Source: DAIMZI01 sp036734025 (GTDB lineage Bacteria; Pseudomonadota; Alphaproteobacteria; Rhizobiales; Rhodomicrobiaceae). From it: a stretch of 64,000 nucleotides of DNA. The notes under the pieces are model-generated. The model did not search any database. It saw nothing but the letters and a program-made list of their open reading frames with translations, and was not told where the DNA came from. The stretch covers positions 56,218 to 120,217 of the forward strand of contig DAIMZI010000006.1 in NCBI GenBank assembly GCA_036734025.1, given 5' to 3'. The translations under genes were made by a program, and so were the position numbers. Shown piece by piece: positions 8,559 to 16,598 of this stretch. How positions within the stretch are numbered: position 1 is the first letter of the stretch; each line of letters opens with the position of its first letter.

Positions 8559-8990
8559 ATGAACGTCGCTACAATTCTCAATGACAAGGGCAGGTCCGTG
8601 GCGTCGATCGCGCACAGCGCAACGACGCTTCAAGCCGCAAAACTGCTGCAACAGAAGAATGTTGGCGCGCTTGTCGTGCTCGGCGATCAGAATGAATTGA
8701 CTGGTATCCTGTCTGAGCGCGATATCGTTCGCATGCTCGGTGAATGCGGGCCTGAATGTCTCGACCAGCCGGTCAGCAAGTTCATGAGCGCAGACGTCTT
8801 CACCTGCGTCCCGTCCGACACAGTGAGCGCGCTGATGTCGCTCATGACCGAACGGCGGGTGCGTCACCTGCCTGTGCTGGAAGACGGCAAACTCGCCGGC
8901 ATCGTTTCGATCGGCGATGTGGTCAAGTGGCGGATCGTCGAGGCGGAATCCCGCGCGCAAGCCCTGCGTGAATATATCGCGACGGGCTGA
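8559..8990 (+). CDS. CBS domain-pair protein
   Basis: A 143-residue protein made of two CBS motifs (about residues 10-65 and 78-132), containing GILSERDIVRML and GIVSIGDVVKW. Such stand-alone pairs bind adenine nucleotides or NAD(H) and act as energy sensors. The partner is unknown here. The start at 8559 follows TGTGGAGGTGGTCCC, a good ribosome-binding site. The frame extends upstream to 8385, but those 58 codons have no resemblance to the family. About 170 bases separate it from the response-regulator gene. Confidence 0.9.
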   Translation: MNVATILNDKGRSVASIAHSATTLQAAKLLQQKNVGALVVLGDQNELTGILSERDIVRMLGECGPECLDQPVSKFMSADVFTCVPSDTVSALMSLMTERRVRHLPVLEDGKLAGIVSIGDVVKWRIVEAESRAQALREYIATG

Positions 8991-9490
8991 TCCGCTGGCT
9001 CTCAAAGTGCCGCAGCTTGTCGGCTGGCGCTCCCGTGGTGCTTATATTCAAGCCATGCAATGTGCGTAAGGCCGTAGAGACGCAGCGCTACGGGATACCA
9101 TCATGTTTTTTGGCTTCGAGGCTGTCGATCCGGCTGGTGCTCAGCTAGAGCGCATTCAGGATAATCGGGTCAATGGGTGCGACTTCTGATTGTATTGTCA
9201 CATTTTGATTGCTTCGCGCCCCCTTGCGGCTTGTGACACAAAACCGGCACCTACCCGCTGCTTGAACGTTCCAGAGCCTGTTCAAGGAATGCAAATTCCT
9301 GAACAGGCTCTGAGCCGAAGCTTGTCGCAACTTGCCGATTGAAAACCCGGCATGATCAGCTTTCCGCACCCTGCCGGAAGAAACCTCGCCAAGGCGAAAA
9401 ATCAGCCCTTCGCAAAAATTCCGCGTGAAAAAAATTATCCCCTGCGGGCCAGAAACGCGGCCGGGCGAACCAGCGCCTCACCCGATCTGG
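8991..9490. other. Gene-free convergent region with long inverted repeat
   Basis: 500 bases between the ends of two convergent genes. No credible coding frame. It holds the 41-base inverted repeat at 9272-9312. The segment CTAGAGCGCATTCAGG (about 9145-9160) resembles the 'CTAGAGC' dispersed intergenic motif that I recall from Rhizobiales genomes, which cannot be tested inside one window. Confidence 0.4.
9272..9312. repeat. Long inverted repeat (19/18 bp arms, 4-base loop)
   Basis: Left arm 9272-9290 (CAGAGCCTGTTCAAGGAAT) and right arm 9295-9312 (ATTCCTGAACAGGCTCTG) pair along their whole length except for one bulged base, with loop GCAA. The strength of the stem suggests a bidirectional transcription terminator between the CBS and DUF1150 genes, or a REP-like unit. 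No T-run follows on either strand. Confidence 0.85.
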
Positions 9491-9781
9491 TCAGTGGACG
9501 CTGACCAGCTCCAGTTCCTGCTGGCGGGCATTGGCCACAGCACCCGGCCGGCTGTCGGCCAGCGCGATCGGCGTGCCATCTGCGGCGTGCAATGCAAACA
9601 GGTCCACGCCTTCAGGCAGGTCTTCGAGCTGCGGGAACAGCCGCTTCATCTCGCGCGCCTTCACCGGCTTGATGTAAGCAATACGGCCACCCCCCAGGAA
9701 CGCGAATTCCTGAGTGCTCATCAGACGATCTCCTTTCAGACGATCGTTCTGGTCCTTCGTCTTTGAAGTCTGATCTGCCAT
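9491..9781 (-). CDS. DUF1150 family protein
   Basis: A small (96-residue) alphaproteobacterial protein of unknown function, normally encoded beside small heat-shock genes, as here. The core is FAFLGGGRIAYIKPVKAREM followed by LFPQLEDLPEGVDLFALHA. Two starts both have good ribosome-binding sites: ATG 9781 (AGGAGG, 8 bases away) and the internal ATG 9721 (AAGGAG, 8 bases away). The second gives a 76-residue form closer to the usual family length. I annotate the longer one. Confidence 0.88.
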   Translation of the reverse strand: MADQTSKTKDQNDRLKGDRLMSTQEFAFLGGGRIAYIKPVKAREMKRLFPQLEDLPEGVDLFALHAADGTPIALADSRPGAVANARQQELELVSVH

Positions 9782-10069
9782 AGCTTCGGTCCTCCTTCAA
9801 AATCGGAGTGCATGCTGCGCCGGTAAACGGTCATCAGACCGTCTGCGGCACGCGAAACCTGTCCTCGGCACAAAACCATCATAGCGCGTTTTGGCCAAAC
9901 TTGCCCGGCTCATCTACTGGAACGACAAAAATCCACACGCGGTTTGCTTTCGCCCTTTCCAGCCAGACCCGCGCGCATGACCCTTTCTCGCGCCCACCCC
10001 GGACGCAGGGAAATCGCCAGATGGCTGCACCTGATTGCCACGCAAAATCCGCACCAAACGAGGCCGCAA

Positions 10070-10492
10070 TCAATCGCGTGAGGTGATCCTGATCCGCTTG
10101 GCGTCGCGATTGGCGCGCGGCCTCACAAGATCGATGACGAGCAATCCATTTTCCAGCTCGGCGCCCGCGACCTCGATCCCGGCAGCGAGCACGAAGCTGC
10201 GCCGGAAGTGTCGCGCCGCAATGCCGCGGTGCAGATAGGTACGATCAGGCTCATCATGCTGGTTGCCCTCGATGCTCAGCCTGCCGCTTTCAAAGGTGAT
10301 GTCGATCTGTTCCGGCGTATAGCCGGCAACCGCCAGGGTGATACGCAGGATTTCACCACCATCCTGAACGATGCGCTCGATATTGTAGGGAGGATATCCG
10401 TCGCCACCAGCGCGCGCGAGCCGCTCGAGCACCTGTTCCATATCATCAAAACCAAGCAGCAGGGCGCTGCCGGGAAAAGACCCACGAGGCAT
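10070..10492 (-). CDS. Small heat-shock protein, Hsp20 family
   Basis: An ATP-independent holdase chaperone (IbpA/HspH type) of 140 residues. The alpha-crystallin domain spans about residues 35-125 (PPYNIERI at its start, LRITLAVAGYTPEQIDI, YLHRGIAARHFRRSFVL). A short C-terminal tail follows, but I do not see a clear I-x-I anchor; IRITSRD may serve. The start ATG 10492 is preceded by TGAGGGC at 9 bases. A TTG two codons upstream is less likely. Its leader contains a candidate thermosensor hairpin and a heat-shock-like promoter. DUF1150 follows after 288 bases. Confidence 0.92.
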   Translation of the reverse strand: MPRGSFPGSALLLGFDDMEQVLERLARAGGDGYPPYNIERIVQDGGEILRITLAVAGYTPEQIDITFESGRLSIEGNQHDEPDRTYLHRGIAARHFRRSFVLAAGIEVAGAELENGLLVIDLVRPRANRDAKRIRITSRD

Positions 10493-10496
10493 GTTC

Positions 10497-10548
10497 AAAA
10501 GCCCTCATAGAGCGGCTACATCAAAAAAATCTCTGGCAGAGGGCCTTT
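10497..10548 (-). promoter_or_regulatory. Candidate ROSE/fourU-like RNA thermometer in hsp20 leader
   Basis: Read on the minus strand, AAAGGCCCTC (10548-10539) pairs with GAGGGCTTTT (10506-10497). The latter contains the hsp20 ribosome-binding site. The match leaves one G/C bulged opposite the Shine-Dalgarno. An inner stem AGAG/CTCT (10534-10531 with 10512-10509) extends the hairpin. Rhizobial hsp20 genes often use ROSE elements that hide the Shine-Dalgarno in a stem with a bulged G, so this fits by position and form. The structure is deduced by eye, not calculated. Confidence 0.55.
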
Positions 10549-10615
10549 ATCGCGCAGCTTTTGCGCGCCTGCCGACTGCTCATCGCCGACCCGTTCCGGC
10601 ATCGACTTTCTTCGG

Positions 10616-10646
10616 CATATATGTGAGATGAAAGCGACTTTTCAAG
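10616..10646 (-). promoter_or_regulatory. Possible sigma32 heat-shock promoter for hsp20
   Basis: On the minus strand CTTGAAAA (from 10646) is followed after 19 bases by CATATAT (10622-10616), close to the alphaproteobacterial heat-shock consensus CTTG-N17/18-CYTATNT but with one mismatch and a slightly long spacer. It would start transcription near 10610 and give a leader of roughly 115 bases that includes the candidate thermometer. Confidence 0.4.
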
Positions 10647-10670
10647 AAGCAACGGAGCGGGGCAAATCAA

Positions 10671-10699
10671 TTGCATTGCGCTGCTCGCATACCTATTGT
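10671..10699 (+). promoter_or_regulatory. Possible sigma70 promoter for ispG
   Basis: TTGCAT (10671-10676) and TATTGT (10694-10699) are separated by 17 bases, a reasonable -35/-10 pair, about 80 bases upstream of the ispG start. Assigned by consensus and position only. Confidence 0.35.
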
Positions 10700-10781
10700 G
10701 ATGCGGAATTCGGGAAAGCCCGCAAAAGCTTGAAGCACGTCTGAAACCGATCACCCCACGCATGAAGAGGCGTTTGCCATC

Positions 10782-12047
10782 ATGAATTTTGGTCCCGCCG
10801 AGCGGCGCAAGACCGTTGCAGTGACAGTCGGAGACATTACCGTCGGCGGCGGCACGCCCGTCGTCGTCCAGTCGATGACGAACACCGATACGGCCGACAT
10901 CGAAAGGACGACCGCCCAGGTGGCCGAACTTGCCATGGCGGGCTCGGAGGTCGTGCGCATAACGGTCGATCGTGACGAAGCCGCAGCGGCCGTGCCGCAT
11001 ATTCGCGATCGGCTGATGCTGCGCGGCATCCGCGTGCCTCTCGTCGGCGATTTTCATTATATAGGGCACAAGCTGCTGGCCGACCATCCGGCCTGCGCCG
11101 AGGCGCTGGACAAATACCGGATCAACCCCGGCAATGTCGGCTTCAAGAACAAGCGCGACATGCAGTTCTCCCAGATCATCGAGATGGCACTGCGCCACGA
11201 CAAACCGGTGCGTATCGGCGTCAACTGGGGCAGTCTCGACCAGGAGTTGCTGACCCGGCTGATGGATGAAAACGCGCAGGGCGGATCGCCGCTGACCGCG
11301 CAAGGGGTGCTGCATGAGGCCATCGTACAGTCGGCGCTGCTATCGGCCGAGCGCGCACGAGAACTCGGCATGGGCGCGGACAAGATCGTGCTTTCGGCCA
11401 AGGTCAGCCAGGTTCAGGACCTGGTCAGCGTCTACACGATGCTCGCCGCGCGCAGCGACTATGCCCTCCATCTCGGGCTGACCGAAGCCGGCATGGGCAC
11501 CAAGGGCATCGTCGCTTCAACTGCGGGCATCGGCATCCTGCTTCAGCAGGGCATCGGCGATACGATCCGCGTCTCGCTCACCCCGGCGCCGGGCGGGGCG
11601 CGCACGCGCGAGGTCGAGGTGGCCCAGCAGATCCTGCAGACCATGGGGCTGCGGACATTTACGCCTGTCGTGGCGGCGTGCCCGGGCTGTGGGCGCACCA
11701 CAAGCACGCTGTTCCAGGAGCTTGCGCGCGATATTCAGGACCATCTGAGCGCCTCCATGCCGGCGTGGCGCGAGCGCTATCCCGGCGTTGAGACGCTGAA
11801 TGTCGCGGTGATGGGGTGCATCGTCAATGGCCCGGGCGAGTCCAAACACGCCGATATCGGCATAAGCCTTCCCGGAACAGGCGAAAGCCCCGCCGCGCCG
11901 GTGTTCGTCGATGGCGAGAAAGTGGCCACCTTGCGCGGTCCGACGATTGCCGAGGATTTCAAGACCATGGTTGCTGATTATATCGAGCGCAGGTTTGGCC
12001 ATGGCGAGCACGAGGCCCCGACCAGCCCGGTGAAACGTTCGGCCTGA
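10782..12047 (+). CDS. ispG: 4-hydroxy-3-methylbut-2-enyl diphosphate synthase (flavodoxin)
   Basis: IspG (GcpE) converts methylerythritol cyclodiphosphate to HMBPP in the MEP isoprenoid pathway, using a [4Fe-4S] cluster. The 421-residue length is normal for the bacterial two-domain form. The TIM-barrel domain opens with VVVQSMTNTDTADI. The C-terminal cluster-binding domain shows Cys300 and Cys303 (CPGCGRTTSTL) and Cys346 (GCIVNGPGESKHAD). The start ATG is the first in frame and fits family alignments. The next gene, convergent, is ispA in the same pathway. Confidence 0.97.
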   Translation: MNFGPAERRKTVAVTVGDITVGGGTPVVVQSMTNTDTADIERTTAQVAELAMAGSEVVRITVDRDEAAAAVPHIRDRLMLRGIRVPLVGDFHYIGHKLLADHPACAEALDKYRINPGNVGFKNKRDMQFSQIIEMALRHDKPVRIGVNWGSLDQELLTRLMDENAQGGSPLTAQGVLHEAIVQSALLSAERARELGMGADKIVLSAKVSQVQDLVSVYTMLAARSDYALHLGLTEAGMGTKGIVASTAGIGILLQQGIGDTIRVSLTPAPGGARTREVEVAQQILQTMGLRTFTPVVAACPGCGRTTSTLFQELARDIQDHLSASMPAWRERYPGVETLNVAVMGCIVNGPGESKHADIGISLPGTGESPAAPVFVDGEKVATLRGPTIAEDFKTMVADYIERRFGHGEHEAPTSPVKRSA

Positions 12048-12115
12048 CAAGAGGCGCCGCCAGCCGCCGGAGCAAGGGCGCAGCTGTGCGCCATGCCGGG
12101 ACCATCACCGGCCGG

Positions 12116-13009
12116 TCAATGGGTGCGGCAGATAACGAAATCAGCGGTTTCGGCGAGCGGGCGGGCACGCTCACCCAGCGGCGCCAGCGCGGCCACGGCC
12201 TCGCGCTCCAGCTCGCGCAGGCGTGCCTTGGCCTCTTCAAGCCCCAATAGCGCGACAAGTGTCGCCTTGCCCGCGGCATCGTCCTTTGCCGTGGCCTTGC
12301 CCAGCTGCGCTGCATCGCCTTCAGCATCCAGCAGGTCATCGGCGAGTTGAAACGCCTGCCCGATCATCTCGCCATAATGGCTAAGCACCCGCATGTCGGC
12401 CGCGCTTGCGCCCGCGATGAGCCCGCCTGCCTCACACGCGAATTTGAGCAGTGCGCCCGTCTTCATCGCCTGAAGCCGGGCGATCTCGTTGCGCGACAGG
12501 CTCTGGTGTGCAGCCTCAAGATCGAGCATCTGGCCGCCGGCCATGCCGGCCCAGCCCGAAGCCCGCGCCAGCCCCGACACCAGACGCATGCGCACGCCCG
12601 CATCGGGATGTGTACCCTCCCCGGCCATGATCTCGAAGGCCAGGGTGAGCAGGGCATCCCCGGCGAGGATCGCGGTTGCCTCATCGAAGCGGCGGTGGAC
12701 CGTGGGCCGACCGCGGCGCATATCATCATCATCCATGGCCGGCAAATCATCATGGATGAGCGAGTAGCAGTGAACGCATTCAAGCGCGACGGCTGCATCG
12801 ATGGCGGCCTCGGGAAGCGCCCCGAACAGGCCTGCGGTCTCGATCAGCAGATGCGGGCGCAGCCGCTTGCCACCGCCCAGCGTGCCATAACGCATGGCTT
12901 CGGCAAGGCGATCGGGCGGCGGAAAGGCGCCGTTGCTTCTTGTCGAGAGCAGCACCTCAAGCCGTTCTTCGACACGTCTTGCATTTGCCTCAAGGCGCTG
13001 GATAAACAT
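12116..13009 (-). CDS. ispA: Polyprenyl synthetase (farnesyl/geranylgeranyl diphosphate synthase)
   Basis: Builds short-chain prenyl diphosphates from IPP and DMAPP. The 297-residue protein has the first aspartate-rich motif DDLPAMDDDDMRRG and the second DDLLDAEGDA, with GGGKRLRPHL binding the diphosphate. The residues before the first motif (CVHCYSLI) do not settle C15 versus C20 product from inspection alone. Convergent with ispG. The mtgA gene lies divergently 122 bases away. Confidence 0.93.
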   Translation of the reverse strand: MFIQRLEANARRVEERLEVLLSTRSNGAFPPPDRLAEAMRYGTLGGGKRLRPHLLIETAGLFGALPEAAIDAAVALECVHCYSLIHDDLPAMDDDDMRRGRPTVHRRFDEATAILAGDALLTLAFEIMAGEGTHPDAGVRMRLVSGLARASGWAGMAGGQMLDLEAAHQSLSRNEIARLQAMKTGALLKFACEAGGLIAGASAADMRVLSHYGEMIGQAFQLADDLLDAEGDAAQLGKATAKDDAAGKATLVALLGLEEAKARLRELEREAVAALAPLGERARPLAETADFVICRTH

Positions 13010-13131
13010 GGATTGATGCTACCTTGGCAATACCGGCATGGGCTCGTGCGCGCCGGTTCAAGCGAACCTTCTTTTTGTGTTGCAGATTTCGCCGCGACGG
13101 GCAAGGCGACATCACGCTGGATCGGGATCAA

Positions 13132-13842
13132 ATGGGCACACATGGCGGCAGACGATCCTGGCAGTTGCGCTTGCGCCGTGTCCTCGTGCTGGCGCTCGGG
13201 ATTATTGTCGGGCTTGGGGTGGGCGTCATCGTGCTGATGCGCTTCATCGATCCGCCGGGTTCGATGCTGATGGTTCGCCAGGCCGCTGCGGGTGTCGAAT
13301 TACGTCACGAATGGGTGCGCCTTGAGCGTATCGCGCCCGCGCTGATCGAGATGACCATCCAGAACGAGGACCCCCGGTTGTGCGCGCACTGGGGTGTCGA
13401 CTGGTCCCGCGTCGCAAGCGCGGTCGAGACCGCAGAGGACGGTGTGGTCAAGGATACCAGCACCATCGCCATGCAGCTTGCCAAGAACCTGTTTCTCTGG
13501 CCCGAGCGCAGCTATGTGCGAAAGGCGCTCGAAGTCCCGCTGGCTTATGCCATGACCCTGCTGCTGCCGCGTCGTCGCATCCTCGAGATTTATCTCAATG
13601 TTTCAGAATGGGGGGACGGCGTCTTCGGGGCTGAAGCCGCCGCCCGTTTCCACTTCGCCAAGAGCGCACAGGCACTGAGCGCGCGCGAATCCGCCCTGCT
13701 CGTGGCCTCTCTGCCCAACCCGCATGTGCGCCGGGCTGGACGTGCCGGCCCGCGCACGCGCGCCCTTGCCCGCACGATCGAACAGGGAACCGATCGCGCA
13801 GACATTGACTTCTCGTGCGTCAGACGCGATGACACGCCATAA
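13132..13842 (+). CDS. mtgA: Monofunctional biosynthetic peptidoglycan transglycosylase
   Basis: Polymerises lipid II glycan strands at the outer face of the inner membrane. The 236-residue length fits MtgA. A single transmembrane segment (about residues 15-37) precedes the GT51 domain. That domain contains IQNEDPRLCAHWGVDW with the catalytic Glu, then STIAMQLAKNLFLWPERSY and RRILEIYLNVSEWG. I selected ATG 13132. The frame is open to a TTG at 13024, but the extra residues would lengthen the cytoplasmic end unusually. rpmF follows, an order common in Hyphomicrobiales. Confidence 0.93.
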   Translation: MGTHGGRRSWQLRLRRVLVLALGIIVGLGVGVIVLMRFIDPPGSMLMVRQAAAGVELRHEWVRLERIAPALIEMTIQNEDPRLCAHWGVDWSRVASAVETAEDGVVKDTSTIAMQLAKNLFLWPERSYVRKALEVPLAYAMTLLLPRRRILEIYLNVSEWGDGVFGAEAAARFHFAKSAQALSARESALLVASLPNPHVRRAGRAGPRTRALARTIEQGTDRADIDFSCVRRDDTP

Positions 13843-13973
13843 CACTGGTCATGGTGTGAATTTGCCGCTATATGGGGGCAAGTTATCGTCAACAGATACG
13901 CGCGCAAGTGGCTCTGGCTGCATGGTTTGCCAACCAGCGGCAGCCGATAGATGCGCATGACAAGGGGACTGAA

Positions 13974-14159
13974 ATGGCCGTTCCGAAAAGAAAGGTCTCG
14001 CGCATGAAGCGCGGCAATCGGCGTTCGGCGGATGCGCTGAAACAGCCGAGCTATGTCGAGGACAAGGACAGCGGCGAGTTGCGCCGCCCGCACCACATTG
14101 ATCCCAAGACCGGCATGTATCGCGGGCGCAAGGTCATCGAGGTGAAGGAAGAATACTGA
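13974..14159 (+). CDS. rpmF: 50S ribosomal protein L32
   Basis: A 61-residue ribosomal protein beginning MAVPKRKVSRMKRGNRRSAD, the standard alphaproteobacterial L32 N-terminus, with the conserved PHHIDPKTGMYRGRKVI tail. It lacks the zinc-binding cysteines found in some bacterial L32, as is usual in this group. The start at 13974 is preceded by AAGGGGACTGAA. Confidence 0.96.
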   Translation: MAVPKRKVSRMKRGNRRSADALKQPSYVEDKDSGELRRPHHIDPKTGMYRGRKVIEVKEEY

Positions 14160-14207
14160 AGCGCGTTCAGCACGCTGGCCGCATGCTGGTGAGGAACGGA
14201 GATAATC

Positions 14208-14636
14208 ATGCTGGCAGCAGTGCCGTGGATCGGGGCCGTCGTCATAATCTATTATGTCGCGGTCTTTGCGTTTGCAGGCCCCGGGCTTGGCGGAGCGCAG
14301 GCGCTGCTTCAGTCGCAACTGATCTCCCTGCCGATGATGTCGGGCGCACGCTGGAACTTGAGCGTCGGCGACGGGCTGATCCTGCTGACGCTGGCAATGC
14401 TTTTCGTTGAGCTCCTGAAGGCAGCGCGCCGGCGCGGCAGTTCGCTCGCCGATCATGCCCTGTCGACTATCGTGCTCATCATCTGCGCCATGCAGTTCCT
14501 GCTGATCGAGAAGGCGGCAACGTCTGTCTTCTTCGTGATTACTGTTGCTGCGCTGATCGACGTCATCTCCGGCTTCTTCATCACCATTCGCGCGGACAGG
14601 CGCGACATGGGCTTTGGCCAGAGCATCCAGCGCTGA
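14208..14636 (+). CDS. Small conserved membrane protein
   Basis: A 142-residue protein of unknown function with about four hydrophobic segments (roughly residues 5-25, 52-70, 83-100, 105-125). No catalytic motif is visible. The upstream AACGGAGATAATC gives a reasonable ribosome-binding site. It resembles small four-helix membrane proteins found in alphaproteobacteria. Its end lies about ten bases before the start I chose for the NadQ-like regulator, suggesting co-transcription. Confidence 0.75.
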   Translation: MLAAVPWIGAVVIIYYVAVFAFAGPGLGGAQALLQSQLISLPMMSGARWNLSVGDGLILLTLAMLFVELLKAARRRGSSLADHALSTIVLIICAMQFLLIEKAATSVFFVITVAALIDVISGFFITIRADRRDMGFGQSIQR

Positions 14637-14646
14637 CTTGTCGGCG

Positions 14647-15639
14647 GTGACGAGTTCTCCTCATCAACCGGTCGAGATCGGCCTCAGCGCCGCCATCGTT
14701 GCCGTCCACGACGATCAGCCGCAGATCCTCGTCATTCAGGCACCTGGCGCCGATGATAGCGCGCTGTATGCCCTGCCCTCGGGTTCGTTTTCCCCGCTCG
14801 ATCACCGGACGCTGGAAATCGGCCTCAGATCATGGGTCAAGGAGCAGACCGGTGTCGCGCTCGGCTATGTCGAACAGCTTTATACTTTTGGCGACAGGGG
14901 GCGTCACGCCCGGCCGGGCGATGACGAGCCGCACATGGTCTCGATCGGCTATCTGGCTCTGACGCGGGCGACATCGCGCCAGAACTCCGGCAGCGCGGTT
15001 TGGCGGCAATGGTATGACTTCTTCCCATGGGAGGACTGGCGCGATGAGCGGCCTGCCCTGCTGACCAACCAGATATTGCCACGGCTGCAGGACTGGGCGA
15101 GGCGCGCACCCGAGCCAAACGCGCCGCCGCGCGCGCTGGAGCGCGACGAGCGCCTGCGCATGTGTTTCGGCGATGAGCGCGGGCATGATGAGGAGAAGGC
15201 GCTGGAGCGGTATGAACTGCTTTATGAGGCAGGGCTTGCAGCAGAAGCGCTGGCCGATGGCCGCGAGACTGCGCGCAGATGGAAAGACCCGCCGCGCCTC
15301 GGCCAGCCGATGGCCTATGATCACCGCCGCATATTGGCGACCGCGATGTCGCGGCTGCGCGGCAAGATCAAGTATCGTCCGGTGATCTTCGAGCTGATGC
15401 CCGAGAACTTCACGCTGCACATGTTTCAGACGACGGTCGAGGCGATCCTGGGAAGCCGGCTGCACAAGCAGAATTTTCGCCGCCTCGCTGAGAGCGCCGG
15501 CCTTGTGGAGCCGACCGGCGCGCTCGACATGGCGACGGGCGGACGCCCCGCCAAGCTTTACCGTTTTCGCCGCGACGTGCTGCTGGAGCGTCCCGCCCCC
15601 GGTGTGCGCGTCAAGGCCGCGCGTCCAGTCACGCCGTGA
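14647..15639 (+). CDS. NadQ/NrtR-like regulator: degenerate Nudix domain plus winged helix
   Basis: A 330-residue protein matching the family I know as 'NAD regulator in Alphaproteobacteria' (COG4111/NadQ), thought to repress NAD biosynthesis genes. Residues about 8-150 form a Nudix-like domain (LPSGSFSPLDHRTLE, GYVEQLYTFGDRGRH). The Nudix box reads RSWVKEQTG where active enzymes have RExxEExG, so hydrolase activity is unlikely and ligand sensing is inferred. The C-terminal part (about 225-310, YRPVIFELMPENFTL, then LHKQNFRRL) is the winged helix. Starts at TTG 14614, TTG 14638 and GTG 14647 are possible. GTG gives the best family fit. No nad gene is nearby. Confidence 0.8.
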   Translation: MTSSPHQPVEIGLSAAIVAVHDDQPQILVIQAPGADDSALYALPSGSFSPLDHRTLEIGLRSWVKEQTGVALGYVEQLYTFGDRGRHARPGDDEPHMVSIGYLALTRATSRQNSGSAVWRQWYDFFPWEDWRDERPALLTNQILPRLQDWARRAPEPNAPPRALERDERLRMCFGDERGHDEEKALERYELLYEAGLAAEALADGRETARRWKDPPRLGQPMAYDHRRILATAMSRLRGKIKYRPVIFELMPENFTLHMFQTTVEAILGSRLHKQNFRRLAESAGLVEPTGALDMATGGRPAKLYRFRRDVLLERPAPGVRVKAARPVTP

Positions 15640-15735
15640 TGCGGACCGGGCTCGCGCTTGCGCCTTGTTCGCGGCGGGCCTTGCCAGGGATCAAGATGCC
15701 GGCCCGCCGCATGATCGCGAAGAGACAAGCAGGCT

Positions 15736-16437
15736 TCAGGCCGCCGCCTTGATCTGGAATTTGTCCTGCATGTGCGTGAGGAAATTCCACAGAGCGCCCG
15801 CATGCTCAAGTGCAGCGCGGCGCGCCTTTTCCTGGTCTTCCGGGCTCAGTTCATCGAGCAGTTCCTCACAGGCCTGCGTGTGTTCGATATCTGCGCCCTG
15901 ATGCACTGAGAAGAAGCCGAGCGTGCGATCATCTTCCGGATCGACGCTGTAATGATCGACCAGTCCCTTGATCTTTGTCTGGCAGATCTCGGAGTTCTGA
16001 TATTCATAGGCATAAAGCGCAGCCAGCCCTTCGGCATAGCTGGAGCGGCAATGGCGCATGAACGTGTCGGCCAACTGCGCGCTCGCCGGCGCCAACTCGA
16101 TCGTTTCCATATCCGCGCGGCTGGCGCCCATGCCTTCGGCGAAGCGGGTCCACAATTCAGGGTGGTCGTCGTCACCCTCGTTCATGAAACCTTCTTCCTC
16201 AACGAGGTTTTCCATGAGCAGCTTGCGGGCTTTCACATTGGCAGGGTCACACTGCGCATAGACCGCACCCACTCCAAGAGGAAACACGTTCACATGTCCG
16301 GCGCGTCCGCCATATTGCTCGGCATAATAGCGCAGGATGTCGCGATTGAGCTGACCTGCTTCCCAGGCGCGGTAGAACGGATGCTTGAGAAGGTGCTTGT
16401 CGGCGAGTTCGGCGCGCAGACGCTCAGAAAATGACAT
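15736..16437 (-). CDS. CADD family diiron protein (putative folate/PABA metabolism)
   Basis: A 233-residue PqqC/TenA-like helical-bundle protein of the CADD family. Chlamydial CADD (CT610) makes p-aminobenzoate in a self-sacrificing reaction using its own tyrosine, bypassing PabABC. Visible metal-ligand candidates: Glu81/Glu82 and His92 (ENLVEEEGF, DDDHPELW), Glu145 (LYAYEYQNSE), and His179, Asp183, His186 (FFSVHQGADIEHTQACEEL). The last three keep the H-x3-D-x2-H spacing. Tyr22 in HPFYRAWEAG is a candidate donor residue. It lies 161 bases after corC on the same strand, with its own ribosome-binding context. The biochemical role in this organism is inferred. Confidence 0.82.
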   Translation of the reverse strand: MSFSERLRAELADKHLLKHPFYRAWEAGQLNRDILRYYAEQYGGRAGHVNVFPLGVGAVYAQCDPANVKARKLLMENLVEEEGFMNEGDDDHPELWTRFAEGMGASRADMETIELAPASAQLADTFMRHCRSSYAEGLAALYAYEYQNSEICQTKIKGLVDHYSVDPEDDRTLGFFSVHQGADIEHTQACEELLDELSPEDQEKARRAALEHAGALWNFLTHMQDKFQIKAAA

Positions 16438-16598
16438 TGAGATACTCCGGCTGTTTCATTTTTCGGCTTTGCCACCAAGACTTATATCATAAAGCCCAAG
16501 CCCGCGTCAGGCGATTGCTCGGGCCCTTGAGCGCACATGTGCGGCCCGGCGCACCATGACGAGCGAACGCGCCGCCGCGCCGCCGCGCCTAGGCAGGC

